Below, one piece after another: positions 9,250 through 20,166 of a stretch of DNA of 33,549 nucleotides. Within the stretch, counting starts at the first letter, position 1. Each line of letters begins with the position of its first letter. The notes under the pieces were generated by a model that saw only the letters and a program-made list of their open reading frames with translations, did not search any database and had not been told where the DNA came from. The position numbers and the translations under genes are program-made. Source of the stretch: Gyrodactylus bullatarudis (lineage: Eukaryota; Platyhelminthes; Monogenea; Gyrodactylidea; Gyrodactylidae); the NCBI GenBank assembly GCA_012064415.1, contig SSNU01000130.1, positions 1 through 33,549 on the forward strand, written 5' to 3'.

Positions 9250-11216
9250 AATCAACTCGTATTACCAAGAACTCGTTCAAGTTCTTCAATTCCTCCACCA
9301 ATATTGATTTTGTTGCTCTCGAAGCTTTCGAAAACTCAGTTATCTAATCCCCAAAGGGTTGATCTAAGTTCAGAAAACTTCTCAATATCAAGAAATCCTC
9401 ATCCATTAACAATTTTACCTCGCTTCCGGACCTGGAATTCTGTAACATGATTAATCTTTATTTTGAAAACTCTTTCGGTGATGCTGAAATCATAAATGTA
9501 CTCCCTACTTATTCAGTTCCTCCTGTTATATCAGTTGATGACTTTAAAAATATTATTAAATATTGCAAATTCCCAATAGAATTGATTCTAAATTTAATTC
9601 CTTGAATCTATTAAATTCCCTTTCCAATAACTTCCTAATTAATTTATGTAATTATTTGAATATTTGTATTAGTAATTGTTTCATCCCTGAGGATTGGCTC
9701 ATAGTTAAAATTATTCCAATCCCTAAAATTAAAAAATACTCTGATTTCTCTCATCTGCGTCCTACCTCATCTCTAATTGTCTTTCTATCTATTATTGACC
9801 GTTTTTTAACTACTGAAATCAAGTCCGCATTGTCAACGCCTTTCCCTGATTGTTCTCAGCATGGTTTTCTATCGGGCAGAAATACCTCCAGTAATCTACT
9901 TAGTTGTCTTGATTATTCCCTCCCTCTTTTAAAATCAAAGTCTTATTTATTAATCCATTACCTTGATATATTCAAGGCTTTTGATAGACTAAAATTTTCT
10001 TATATTAAAAAAAACTTATTGAACTAAATATTAACCCTTTTATAATAAACCTCACTATGTACTTTTTATCCAAAAGGATGCAATATGTTTCCTTCAACGC
10101 CACTAGTAGTAATCTCGTCAAGATAAATTCTGGGGTTCCCCAGGGTTCCACTATTGGCCCTCTTCTTTTTAATATTTGCTTCGCTGACATTCAGCTTCCT
10201 AAGGATATTGAGGGTGTCCTTTTAAAATATGCTGATGATCTAAAATTCATCTTTAAAATAAATAATGCTTTGGACATTATTAAAATAAATCATAACTTCT
10301 CCCTTCTTAAGGATTCCCTTGAGACGATGGGGCTCTATGTTAATAGAGATAAATGCAAAATAATGCTCCCATCTGGTCTCCCTGCAACCCTCATGGAATC
10401 GCTTCTACTTCCTGGAGAAATTGTCTCCTTAACTTCGGACCTGGGTTTCAGTATATCATCTAATTTAAAATTAAATCCTCTAGCTAATCTCCCTAGAATT
10501 AATTCTATTATTTTTACCATTAAGAAATTCTCTAAATCCAGTGATGTAAGACTAAAAGCTTACAAATCACTGGTCTTTCCACTTTTTGACTATATTTTTC
10601 CTCTCTTACCCAATTTAAATCAATCTCAGTGTCTAACTATTGAACGTGTTCAATATAGGTTTTTACATTCTTTATATCCTCATATTGACTCGTACAATGC
10701 ACTAATATCGGTCTCTGGCCTTAACCCCCTCTGGGTCCGGAGATTTGCTTTTTTAGTTAAAAAATTCACAGAGTCTTATTCTCCCTCTAATGATAATAAT
10801 TATTCCTTGAGAAATAATAAATATAACCCTAACTATTTACTTTCTATTTATAACTTTATCCATACTAAATTTGAATTATCTGATTGTGATGACTTGACCA
10901 ATCTTAAATTGGTCATGTCTCACATCAGGCTTAAAATCGATTACTCTAAGTCTTTGCTTTATTCCTATCTTCATTAACCAGATGATTTTCGAATTTCTTG
11001 CAGACTCTAGTTTCCAGGCTTTCCTATTGCTCAAATATTTACAACTCGAGAGCCTTTACCTTATTTTATGACTTAACATTTTAACATTTCATAATTGTAC
11101 TGATCAATCTATCCATTTTAATTATTGTATTTTATTTCTATTTGTACAAGCAGATTTCGTTATAATTTGTATTTATATTTTCAATTGAGTATAAGATTTT
11201 TTTCTAACAAAAAAAA
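9250..11216 (+). mobile_element. Non-LTR retrotransposon copy 1, 5'-truncated
   Basis: The element starts within the linker upstream of the RT domain, so the endonuclease half is missing; this is the usual 5' truncation of non-LTR insertions. It continues through a full RT domain and C-terminal region (stop at 10975-10977) to a 3' UTR of about 240 bp. The 3' end reads TTTTTTTCTAACAAAAAAAA, nearly the same as the 3' end of the minus-strand copy at 11762. No target-site duplication could be defined by eye. The family looks like the Jockey/CR1/L2 group, with no RNase H domain after the RT. Confidence 0.85.
9261..10977 (+). pseudogene. Reverse transcriptase ORF, broken (copy 1)
   Basis: This ORF copies element RNA into DNA at nicked chromosomal sites (target-primed reverse transcription). 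Reading: a linker (NSFKFFNSST...DFVALEAFENSVI) with in-frame TAA at 9345 and TGA at 9360; a frameshift near 9575; RT fingers with IPIPKIKK and LRPTSSL; motif A YLDIFKAFD; a second frameshift in an A-run near 10010; then an unbroken stretch of about 310 residues with SGVPQGSTIGPLLF (motif B region), KYADDLKF (motif C, catalytic DD near 10228), and a C-terminal block ERVQYRFLHSLYP, GLNPLWVRRFAF, KIDYSKSLLY. The catalytic residues are all present, but two stops and two frameshifts make it inactive. The endonuclease domain is missing. Confidence 0.87.
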
Positions 11217-11761
11217 GTGTTTCTTTTATGATGGGATTCCAAAAGTAATCGTTTTCCTGACTATTCGAAACTTTTATGTCAATTAGCTTAAGATTACAAT
11301 GGAACACCACGAATACAGGACTAGTTGCAGTCATGCTCGTTCCCAGTGGTGGAGATCAGAATGTTTATTCTTATTGATTTTATTATTTCGCCCAAGGATA
11401 GGGGAAATTCAAATTTACCCTTGAGAAAAATTCTTTTAAGATTCTTGAATTTATTGCAAAATATGGAAATGTGAAATTTCATCACTGGTTTCTCAATCTG
11501 CTCGCCTTATAAACAAGGCTGGAGATTTCAGTTTCCTTTTTGATAAATTAAATAAAATTTTTTTTCAGATTGACATTTGAAATAATATCCCGTGGGATTC
11601 TTTTATTCAGTTCTTTCGGCATAAATAGATTTCTTTTTATTATTTATTTAAAATGAACTTAATAACATTTTGTACTGCAGCAAAAAGTTATAACGTCATT
11701 ATTACAATTGTAGAATTTCCATAAATTTTCAAAAACGTCTGAAATTCATTTGAATAGATAA
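11217..11761. other. Spacer between tail-to-tail retrotransposons
   Basis: About 545 bp separate the two 3' ends. At about 11345-11400 the plus strand reads SQWWRSECLFLL in one frame. A W-W-x-x-E/D-C block is typical of the linker between endonuclease and RT in Jockey-like elements, so this may be another retrotransposon scrap. The frame is quickly broken by stops, and I give that reading low weight. Confidence 0.35.
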
Positions 11762-13031
11762 TTTTTTTTTGTTAGAAAAAAATTCTATATTGAAAAAAAA
11801 GATAAATACAAATATATACATAAGTGAAATAATTTGTACAATAATGAAAAATGTTTTAAAATCTGCATGTTGTGAGAGTCATAAATAATGTAAAAATATC
11901 GTATCTGAGAAAAGTAATGATTGGCGTTATAATAAATCTGAAAAATTTTAACGAAATCAAACTGGTTTTTGCTATTAGTGAAGATCAGGATAGAGAAGAG
12001 ACTTAGAGTAATCAATTTTTGATCTTATATGTTCTGTAATAGCTTTAATGGAATAAAGATTATCACAATTAGAAAAATCAAATTTTTCATAAAGAATGTT
12101 ATAGGAAGACAGAAGAATATTATTTTGATAAGAAATGTTTCTCAAATTGTAATTTTGTTCAATTTTTATGGAGGTTTCTGTAAATTTTTTAATTATGAAG
12201 GCAAAACGGCGAATCCATAACGGATTTAGACCGGAAGCCGAGATACGAGCATTGTAGGACTCCAACTCGAGGTAGAGTGCGTATAGAAATCTACTTTGGA
12301 TTCTCTCGATACTTCGAGCTTGTTCATTAGTTAAATTTGTAAGGAAAGGAGAAATATAATCAAAATGTGTGAGAACTAGTGATTTATAAGCCTTAATTCT
12401 CAGGACTACTGATTTCGAGAATTTAAAGATAGCAAAAATTGTAGAATTAATTTTAGGCAGATTGAAGTATGGATTTAATTTTAGTTTGTGATTTATACCG
12501 AAACCTAGATCAGAAGTAAAGGAGAAAATTTCTCCAGGAAGTAGAAGCGATTCAAGGAGGGTTGTAGGGAGACTCAATGGGAGCATTATTTTGCTTTTAT
12601 CTCTATTAATATAGAGCCCCATGGACTCAAGTGAATCTTTAAGTAGCGAGAAGTTGTGGTTGATTTTCATAATATCAAGGGAATTTTTCACCTTGAAGAC
12701 GAATTTCAAATCGTCTGCAAACTTGAAAAGTGCACCCTCAGTACCCTCTAGGAGCTGAATATCAGCGAAACAAATATTAAAGAGAAGAGGACCGATAGTG
12801 GAACCTTGAGGAACACCAGAGTTAATCGGTTCAAGACTACTGGTGGTGTTATTAAATTCAACATATTGCAATCTATTACATAATAGAAACATAGTTAAAT
12901 TGATAATATGGGGGTCAATTTTAAAATATATCAATTTTTGTTTAATAAAAGAAAATTTTAGCTTGTCGAAAGCCTTAGATATATCTAGATAGTGGATAAT
13001 TATATAGTATTCAGATTTTAAAAGGGGGCAA
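11762..13031 (-). mobile_element. Non-LTR retrotransposon copy 2, 5'-truncated
   Basis: This is the same family as the copy at 9250-11216, in the opposite orientation. It runs from mid-RT (about 13031) to a 3' end ending TTTTTTTCTAACAAAAAAAA at about 11762. The 5' break lies next to 13031-13065, a stretch resembling the terminal sequence of the fold-back MITE (TTAACATGAAGATGAGAATT on the minus strand). The element may therefore have landed in, or recombined with, a MITE end. The two copies face each other tail to tail. Confidence 0.83.
11975..13029 (-). CDS. Reverse transcriptase, partial ORF (copy 2)
   Basis: The frame is open for about 350 codons from the truncation point to TAA at 11975-11977. 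It contains motif A YLDISKAFDKL (intact aspartate), LQYVEFNNTT, SGVPQGSTIGPLLF, and motif C as KFADDLKF near 12720 (F-A-D-D in place of the usual Y-A-D-D; both aspartates are kept). The C-terminal blocks are ERIQSRFLYALY, GLNPLWIRRFAF and KIDYSKSLLY. Nothing upstream of motif A (endonuclease, linker, fingers) remains, and there is no start codon of its own, so it is a truncated fragment rather than a working gene. The unbroken frame suggests it is younger than copy 1. Confidence 0.85.
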
Positions 13032-13065
13032 GAAAAATATTAAATTCTCATCTTCATGTTAACTA
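13031..13065. repeat. Solo end of the fold-back MITE family
   Basis: AAATTCTCATCTTCATGTTAAC closely resembles the right end of copies A and B (AAATTCCCATCTTCATATTAAC in A). Only about 35 bp are present. It abuts the 5' break of retrotransposon copy 2. Confidence 0.5.
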
Positions 13066-13175
13066 TCCTTATTTAAAAGGATCATCAGTAGTTTCCCTTT
13101 AAAAACAGCGAAAAGAAATATTAAAAACCTCAAATTACAGGTTGAAAAAATAATTTTTCTGAAAACACAAATAAA

Positions 13176-13455
13176 GTTTTTAGACAATTAACCTACTAGC
13201 AAAGTGTGCTCACTGGTAATTACGATATCCATATGGACTCTAACTTGATGGAGAGTATCTTCTCACACCTAGATGTTAGAAATTCGGATAAGCAAGTTTC
13301 AAATAATATTCAACTCACGTTGGCAGATGTAGACGCTTTTCGTTCTTATTTCCAACATCTATGTGTGAGAAGACACTCTCCATCAAGTTAGAGTTCATAT
13401 GGATATAGTAATTACCAGCGACCACACTTTGCTAGTAGGTTAATTGTCTAAAAAC
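13176..13455. repeat. 280-bp fold-back element
   Basis: The left arm at 13176-13292 starts GTTTTTAGACAATTAACCTA. Its reverse complement at about 13340-13455 carries a few mismatches, and the loop is about 48 bp. Both arms include TACTAGCAAAGTGTG-like and TTGATGGAGAGT blocks. Short open frames spanning the arms are consequences of the palindrome, not genes. No matching relative is seen in the window. Confidence 0.8.
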
Positions 13456-13566
13456 ACTGTAATTTCTACATGTTGCTTATTTACAAATAAAGTTTATCCA
13501 TGTTGATAAAGAATTTCTTTTTCACCGACACATCTGTTGTGTCATCCCATAGGTTCTTATATAATA

Positions 13567-14374
13567 TATATATGTTACAGTGATTCTGGAAACTTATGTG
13601 AGTCTGCAGGGAGTCTGAGTAAACCAGGGAATCTGGAAACTCGGTATACAGATTTCCTGATTAGCTATTCAGTGAATCTGGAAACTTTAAGAATTCGGCA
13701 AGAATCAGTGAGTCTGCAGACTCTCAGGAATTCTGAAAACTAACTAATTTTAACTACTAAGTTTTAAGTCCTAAATTTTCATTAATATCAATAAAATACA
13801 CTGTTCTTGGTCAGTGCTAGTGTTAAGCCGAATACACAAGTATTTTCGACTAATCTATAGAACATTTGCCCCCTCTTGTTTTGCAGTAATTTTTCTGAAT
13901 GACAAAGAGACTATGGGCTTTTTCACATGGATGAAATTAAACGGTGAGTTTTTATGAAATCGATAATAAAAATACCAACACGATTCAAAGTAAACTTAGA
14001 GAGAAATAAGATGGGGCAACTTTAATTTAACTAATTTAACCGTATTTTCAGAATTGAAAGATAAGTTTCAAAAATAAAGTTTAAAATAAATTTTCTGAGT
14101 CTGTTTATTACTGATGGCTTATTTCATTCAGATCGAACATAGAGCCAGAGCTGTGTAACGAATTAATGCGAATTTATCTTCGCTATTCTTCATGTCATGA
14201 CAGTTTTTCAAATAGATAAATGTTACCTTTGAAATACATGCTGATATATTAGGGAATAGCTAATCGAAAATCTGAATACCGAGTTTCCAGATTCCCTGTT
14301 TTACTAGGGAGTCTACAGACTTTCAGGCAGTCTGCACACTCACATAAGTTTCCAGAATCACTGTAACATATATA
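13567..14374. mobile_element. Tc/mariner-type non-autonomous element with ~105-bp inverted ends
   Basis: The left end reads TGTTACAGTGATTCTGGAAA inside a TATATATA run, and the right end is its reverse complement followed by TATATA, consistent with insertion at TA. The arms (about 13573-13675 and 14256-14368) contain repeated GAATCTGGAAACT and AGTCTGCAGACT-like blocks. The right arm has about 20 extra bases of the same motif. The interior encodes no recognisable transposase. A related terminus (CTCACAGTAACATATATA) lies at about 28304. Confidence 0.75.
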
Positions 14375-14842
14375 AAAATTAGAAGTTAAATTTTTCTGTT
14401 TAAGCTCATTTTATGAATATTCGTGAATTTATGCTTATAAGTACATATCTAATTAGATTATCTTTTAATTGAAATTTTTTTTCAAGTGATATAAACTTTA
14501 CCAAAATTTGCTTTTATTCATTCATATTTTATCAGTGTACTTTTTAGGAGATATTTTGTTAATACATTAAAAAATCTTTCATTCAAAGGATTGGAATTAA
14601 AATGAAATTTCCTTTCTTCTCAGTGAACATATCCAACTTGAGTGACTCAGCTATAAACAGAATTTTGATGCATGCAAAATAAATCTTGATTCCTGTTATT
14701 TTTGAGTTAATATAAATGTTTGCATGCTTAATTTAGTTAATGATAAAAGCTGTTTAACTAGATTAAAAATCTTATTTTTCTACCATCTTTATTGATAATT
14801 TAACTCTCCATTTTTGAGCTATAATTCTGAATATAATAGAGA
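14375..14842. other. No gene seen
   Basis: Simple A/T-rich intronic DNA between two inverted-repeat elements, with no supported feature. Confidence 0.35.
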
Positions 14843-15276
14843 GTGGGTCCTAGGGTTCTTCAGATAATTCAGATTCGGATCTGTCTGAAAAAATCCGAAA
14901 GTAAAATTATTAAAACAAGTATTAATTTTCGATAATCTTGTGAATTTTTTTTATGTTGAAAAAATGATTAAAATACAAAGATTTACAACAAGTCTAGAAA
15001 AGATTTGACACCTTTCTATTCGCAAGAACCATCTCTAAGGGTACCTAAGATCTTCTCTCGACATATTTAAGGTTCCTCAAGCTCAAATCTAGCACTAATG
15101 ATGTCAACCTTAGAGAAGAATTTTTATTTGAGTACTTAGTAATCATTACTAATATGTAGGATTTCTATACAATAAAACATATTTTATTTTTATTTTTTTG
15201 TATCTGAAGTCAAATTGTGTCGATTCGGAAATTTTTGGAATCTTTTTGAATCTGAAGAACTCTAGTGGGTCCATAC
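14843..15276. repeat. Possible decayed inverted-repeat element
   Basis: GGGTCCTAGGGTTCTTCAGA near 14846 is mirrored imperfectly at 15240-15276 (minus strand GACCCACTAGAGTTCTTCAG), and a second block CAGATTCGG/CCGAATC also pairs. The ends match only about 70-75% by eye. It is plausible as an old MITE of about 430 bp; no coding sequence. Confidence 0.4.
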
Positions 15277-15351
15277 AGAAATAGTGAGTAAATCACTTCC
15301 ATTTTATACTTTTCATGAAATCTAGGTTCTGAAAAAAAATCTTTTCGATGT

Positions 15352-15679
15352 ACTATAACGTTGTTCGCTTGCTGCCTGACTATGTTGTATTCTGGCTTGT
15401 ATTGGTCTATCTGAATAAAAAGAAAAAGGAGGGAAAGGTGTAGTATTTCTTTAAAAAAATGGATTATAAAAATTACAGTGATTGTTATAGTAATCATAAT
15501 TATATTATCAGAGTTATTACTCTAATAATTCGGATTACTATTATAACAATCACTGTAATTTTTATAATCCTTATTTTTTAAGAAATACTACACCTTTCCC
15601 TCCTGTTTCTTTTTATTCAGATAGACCAATACAAGCCAGAATACAACATAGTCAGGCAGCAAGCGAACAACGTTATAGT
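15352..15679. repeat. 328-bp near-perfect palindrome
   Basis: The left arm at 15352 to about 15495 starts ACTATAACGTTGTTCGCTTG and is mirrored at about 15533-15679 with only a few mismatches. The spacer is under 40 bp and is itself partly self-complementary. Open frames on either strand across the arms are by-products. No homologous copy is seen in the window. It is probably a fold-back transposon or a recent inverted duplication of one short segment. Confidence 0.82.
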
Positions 15680-16038
15680 CAATCTATGCCGAACAGCTCC
15701 CTGAAGAACTACTTGGTTCAAAATTATGATATCTTTTCGATGTATTGGATTTTGAAGCCTTTAGAAGTTTTGATGATTCAAATCTCTTAATTACACAAAC
15801 GTTGAAATTCATGATAACATATAGAAAACGTTTTAAAATAGTTCTTGAGTTAAACGATGCTTCCTGGACATTTGAGAAAATAATTAATTCAAAGACTCTT
15901 ACTAATGAACGTAATACTGAAAATTGTAGCCAAATATTTGAAATGTTGAGTGGCTAGAAACATTCGTAGCTAACTAAATAATTTCTTGTTGGTTTTGAAC
16001 AAATTTAATGTGAAATTAGCAGATAAGGTGATCTATTA
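15680..16038. other. No gene seen
   Basis: A 70-codon open frame at 15745-15957 has no recognisable domain. Nothing else stands out in this spacer between two palindromes. Confidence 0.35.
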
Positions 16039-16931
16039 CACAGGGGGCCATGAAAAATTCAAAATTGCGGTAAAAAGTAAAATAAAACTGATTCTGGTGT
16101 AAAATTTTGCGCTGATCCCGGATCTGTGCTCAGATCTGTAAAATTTATTATAATTTCTGAGGTAATTGAAAAAAAAAGATACCCAAAATTCCAAATTTCC
16201 CAAATTTTTAAAATTAATTTTCGCAAAAACCGTATATGTTATTGTATTAATTTTTTGAGAAATTAAATTCTGCGTCGATTGATATGACTTTTGTAGGGGT
16301 GGAGTTTTATCGGCTTTCGGAAATTAACGCCAAATAAAGGTAATGTTCGAATTTTTGGGTTTTTTTTGTTGAATTTTCACCATGTTTTAGAGAACAAATA
16401 GACTTTCCCATGAGATTTTTAAAAATTTTGTGAGCTTTCCGAATCTGCCATTGGTTTTTGGTTATCTAATTTAGAAAAGGTGTAAAAATCGCATTTTTGA
16501 AATCTGTTTTTAGACAGAGTTTTTCCGTTTTTACGTTTTAAGCTCCCATTATAAGCAAAGCATGGAAATCTCTTCGGAAAGTCTATTTGTTCTCTAAAAC
16601 ATGGTGAAAATTCAACAAAAAAAACCCAAAAATTCGAACATTACCTTTATTTGGCGTTAATTTCCGAAAGCCGATAAAACTCCACCCCTACAAAAGTCAT
16701 ATCAATCGACGCAGAATTTAATTTCTCAAAAAATTAATACAATAACATATACGGTTTTTGCGAAAATTAATTTTAAAAATTTAGGAAATATCTTTTTTTT
16801 TCAATTATCTCAGAAATTATAGTAAATTTTACAGATCTGAGCACAGATTCGAGATCAGCGCAAAATTTTACACCAGAATCAGTTTTATTTTACTTTTTAC
16901 CACAATTTTGAATTTTTCATGACCCCCTGTG
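16039..16931. mobile_element. 893-bp fold-back element with ~360-bp arms
   Basis: The ends are CACAGGGGGCCATGAAAAAT (left) and the reverse complement of CACAGGGGGTCATGAAAAAT (right). Arms 16039-16408 and 16576-16931 are almost fully complementary. They include a GTAGGGGTGGAGTTTTATCG block, the most G+C-rich part. The loop of 167 bp is non-coding. The CAGGGG terminus recalls hAT-type ends, but no 8-bp target duplication could be seen, so the class is open. This is the longest arm pair in the window and would give a 360-bp duplex in RNA of the receptor intron. Confidence 0.85.
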
Positions 16932-17127
16932 ATAATCAATCAATGATGCTTCAAGATCAAATTATGAGTTCTTCTGTGACATCTTCTGTGACTGAACTCA
17001 AGAAAAACATTATACTGCTATATTGTATATGTCTATCTTAATGAACAAAATCAGATACAGAGTTTATACATTTCTTTCGAACATGATGTATTGAAACAGC
17101 TACTAGCCCGCTAATTGAAAGAACCAT
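16932..17127. other. Short spacer
   Basis: It contains a small direct repeat (TTCTTCTGTGAC then ATCTTCTGTGAC near 16970). Otherwise there is nothing to report. Confidence 0.3.
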
Positions 17128-17993
17128 ATTCTAAATTCATTTATATTTATTGGACAAATTGATCCCTTATTATAGCAAAAATAATCATTTCATTTTATAT
17201 GTCCTTTTTATTCCATGTTCCTCTCTGTGTGTATTAATAGGGGGATAATCTATAGCTATGAAGAAAAGAATTTCCTTTTACTCAATAATAAATTCTCTCT
17301 ATCCCGTTTCTTATGTGTGTGCATGCTCAGGAAGAAATTCTCCACTTATTTTACATTAAAAGCTTACTTAATACATTTAATTACTTACGGTAGCCTTTCC
17401 TATGTAGCTTTTCAGTACACGAAAACATACATAAAAATAATCTGAGTGAGTCCTGAGTCGTGCCTTAGAGACATGGAAATGTTTCTAACGAATATCTGCC
17501 TTTCTCATTCATTTCATCGACCAGAAAATATATGTTCAAATTCAGGTTACAACGTAATTATTATCAATGGGATATCATATCATGTGTAGATGTGGCTCAT
17601 CAGGATGCCGATTGAAAAAAAGGAATTCGTTTTCATTTAAAAAAATCTAGATTTAACTTTAGAACAGAAACCTTTTGCTCACCCATCTGCCAATCAATGT
17701 TTGGCAGGCTCTAGATAATAAACTAATTCGATTTGTATGAAATTTTACAGTTGTACATTCTCTGAAAGAATTTTTAAAATGGTTTATTCTACGCTATTTC
17801 TAGTTCAATATCTTGCTCAGACTTTGGTCCTGATGCTATGCGCGCTTCAAATAATACCTGAAATTACTAAATTTGTTATTAAAGAGTTGGATCATTAGCA
17901 CTGTTAGATGGGTTACGAGTTTTATGATTATTTTTTCCATAATAAGGGATCAATTTTTCTAATACAAGTAAGTATAAATGAATTTAGAATATT
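17128..17993. mobile_element. Non-autonomous inverted-repeat element (~866 bp)
   Basis: The left end TATTCTAAATTCATTTATAT with the block AAATTGATCCCTTATTATAG is mirrored at about 17925-17993 (minus strand TATTCTAAATTCATTTATAC with AAATTGATCCCTTATTATGG). The arms are about 60-70 bp with small indels. The interior holds a 76-codon open frame without similarity that I recognise; no transposase motif is visible. Confidence 0.65.
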
Positions 17994-18237
17994 CATTCTT
18001 TCTCTTATATACCATGTACAAACACATTGTACATATACCAGAAACCGATAACTTTCCAAAGAATTATTTTTGGACTGCTCACCTGGAGCCATACAACTTC
18101 AAAAAATTATTATTATAGACTAATAGAAGACATTAGAGGAATTTATACTAATTATTCAAAAGAATTATTCACAAAATACTAAAAATACCCAGCAAACATG
18201 AACCTGATCAACCAATCAGAGGCTTCCATATAAATAT

Positions 18238-18345
18238 CAAGCCGGTGTAAGAGTCTGACGGAATCCTGTGAAATAAAAGCTTTATAACTAAATATTCGAT
18301 AGTCTTTTGATACTCTTAATGAATTCCGATTTGCCGGTCAATTTT
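18238..18345 (-). repeat. Diverged copy of the 1735-type repeat
   Basis: Read on the minus strand, this matches the 1057-1140 and 1735-1860 sequences: AATGAATTCC-type start, AAAGCTTTTATTTCAC, and AGACTCTTACACCGGCTTGA followed by TATTTATA. There is a single arm, with no fold-back partner. Confidence 0.55.
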
Positions 18346-19022
18346 TATCACCTATTATTCTACTCTCAAAATAAATTATACCATTACCTTATTACTTATG
18401 AGTAGATGCGTAGTATCAAAAGGTTCGTTAAATATTAAATGTGATTACAACGAGTGCTAATTGATATTAGTGACTCAACAAATATGTTTTGTTATTCATA
18501 TTGATCGAGAACTGAAAAAAGTTCAACACAAACGTTTAGCTAATTGTTGGTCATCTTGTATTGAATTAACTGTAAATATCTCCTGAAGTTAAATTTTTTA
18601 GTTTCCCCCTAGTGTGGGCTGAAATACAACCACGAAATAGACTAATGGAAGCCATGAAATATTTTGTATTGTAGTATTTAATAATAGACTGAAGAGACCC
18701 ATCGAAGTATAACGTTCGTCACTCAAATATACGTTCCTTATGAGTTTAGAACCAAACGAAAATATTCTTGATGAAATTAGCATTATTATCGTTTAATTTA
18801 TTTTGTGATTGTCAATGAATTCTATGAAAATAATTCTTTTTTGATGCTTTTGACATGAACGAAATTATTTTCTCTCATTGACTAGAATATTCTTCCTAGC
18901 GAAAATATTTTATTATGTTCATATTTGAAATTTCGATTTGGCGCTAAAATCCAATTTTTGATCTGAAGAGTTTAATGTTATTCAAAAGTGGAAGAATGAT
19001 CAAATGAAGTCAAGATTTAGAT
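18346..19022. other. No gene seen
   Basis: A/T-rich DNA with only short frames and no supported feature. Confidence 0.35.
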
Positions 19023-19146
19023 GAAATTTCGCATAACTAATGAAACCGTCTGTAATTTTGTTTAAAACGATCTTTGAGCTATTTCAAATGCTCCTGATAT
19101 TAAATGAACAAAATTACAGGCGGTTTCATCAGTTTTACGAAATTTC
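19023..19146. repeat. 124-bp hairpin MITE, copy 1
   Basis: The left arm GAAATTTCGCATAACTAATG with AAACCGTCTGTAATTTTG is mirrored at 19106-19146, with a loop of about 42 bp. The same ends occur at 25589-25825, so this is a repeated family. Confidence 0.7.
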
Positions 19147-20166
19147 TTTTATGTCTAAGGACTAGGACCCCAAATAGTTTTTTGATTAAATAATCAAGAT
19201 TGTTGTAAAAAATAAAAAAATTTCTAACTTTATATCAATTAGTTTTATATGAGAACGTTTTTAATGTGTATCGAATTTGGTAAATGACCTTGCAGCTTTT
19301 ATCGGGATTTTGATTGGAATTCTCGTCAAAAAGTCTCAGGTTTGATTTCTTCTAATTTCTTCTAGAGTCAAAAAGAAAACGGGAGAAACCAAAATGAAAT
19401 CTGCTATCGAATTACCCTCCATATTTAACTGATGATATGAATGGGATTTATTCATATCAGATTCTATGGGAGAATCAATCAAACTTTCTGGGTAATGAAT
19501 TACACTCGCATAGCTTATGAGGTAAAAAGTACTTCCTTTATGTAAAGTCTCTGTCAATTTAAAATAGAGTGTTAAAATCGAACGAATTGATTTATTTCTG
19601 CTGAACATTTTATCAATTTTCCAAAGATTAATTAATCAATTAAAGAAGAATAATATTATTAAGCCCCACCTCGCTTTGAAAATTAACCAAAAGCTAATTT
19701 ATTACTGTATAATATACAGTGAATATAAGAGTAGGCCTAATATTTCAACTTTTTACCAGCTTTGTTCTCATTTTGAAGATGCACGAAAACTAATCATGTT
19801 TTCCCATAAAACCATACGTTTTCGAGTTTGTTCGATTGAAAAAGACAATTTTTGAACACGCGCCAAGATTTTTTCAATGAATTTTACAACGAGAAAGGAT
19901 AAAATTGAGTTTTATGAATGCTTTTTGCAACAGTTTTAATAAAAATGGGACTTGTAGTAAAAATTGAGTCTTTTTCGCATGTTGAGAGAAATTCCTAGGA
20001 AATTAGGCAAATTTTGAAAATTTTAGGGAAATAGGATTTTTGTATATCAAAAATTTTATTTTGATTTTAGAAATGTTAAATCCTCAATTTTTGATTAAGG
20101 CGTGGAACATTTTTAGGGAAAAATAAAATTTTGTATTGACCTAGTGGGGTTTTTAACAATTTTGAT
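19147..20166. other. No gene seen
   Basis: This contains the palindromic block CTGTATAATATACAGTG (19705-19721), also found at 6645, and TTATATCAATTAGTTTTATA near 19231, which resembles a block near 5831. No credible coding region. Confidence 0.35.

Noticed and set aside
9169..9450. Plus-strand 93-codon frame ahead of RT copy 1 as its own gene
   Set aside because: A neighbouring frame reads as the degraded linker of the retrotransposon (DFVALEAFENSVI); the open frame is out of phase with it.
10005..10520. Minus-strand open frames inside retrotransposon copy 1
   Set aside because: Antisense shadows of a clear RT domain on the plus strand.
9250..13031. The two RT copies as long terminal repeats or halves of one element
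   Set aside because: They are oppositely oriented, each has its own 3' tail, and they overlap in content; they are two separate insertions.
13206..13391. Small open frame spanning the 13176 palindrome
   Set aside because: It reads through both arms of an inverted repeat and has no domain; it is a by-product of the palindrome.
15210..15497. 95-codon minus-strand frame
   Set aside because: Mostly one arm of the 15352 palindrome, with a mirrored partial frame on the other arm.
13176..17993. CRISPR-like array, from the series of repeats
   Set aside because: The repeats are long inverted pairs of different families, not short direct repeats with regular spacers, and the DNA is animal.
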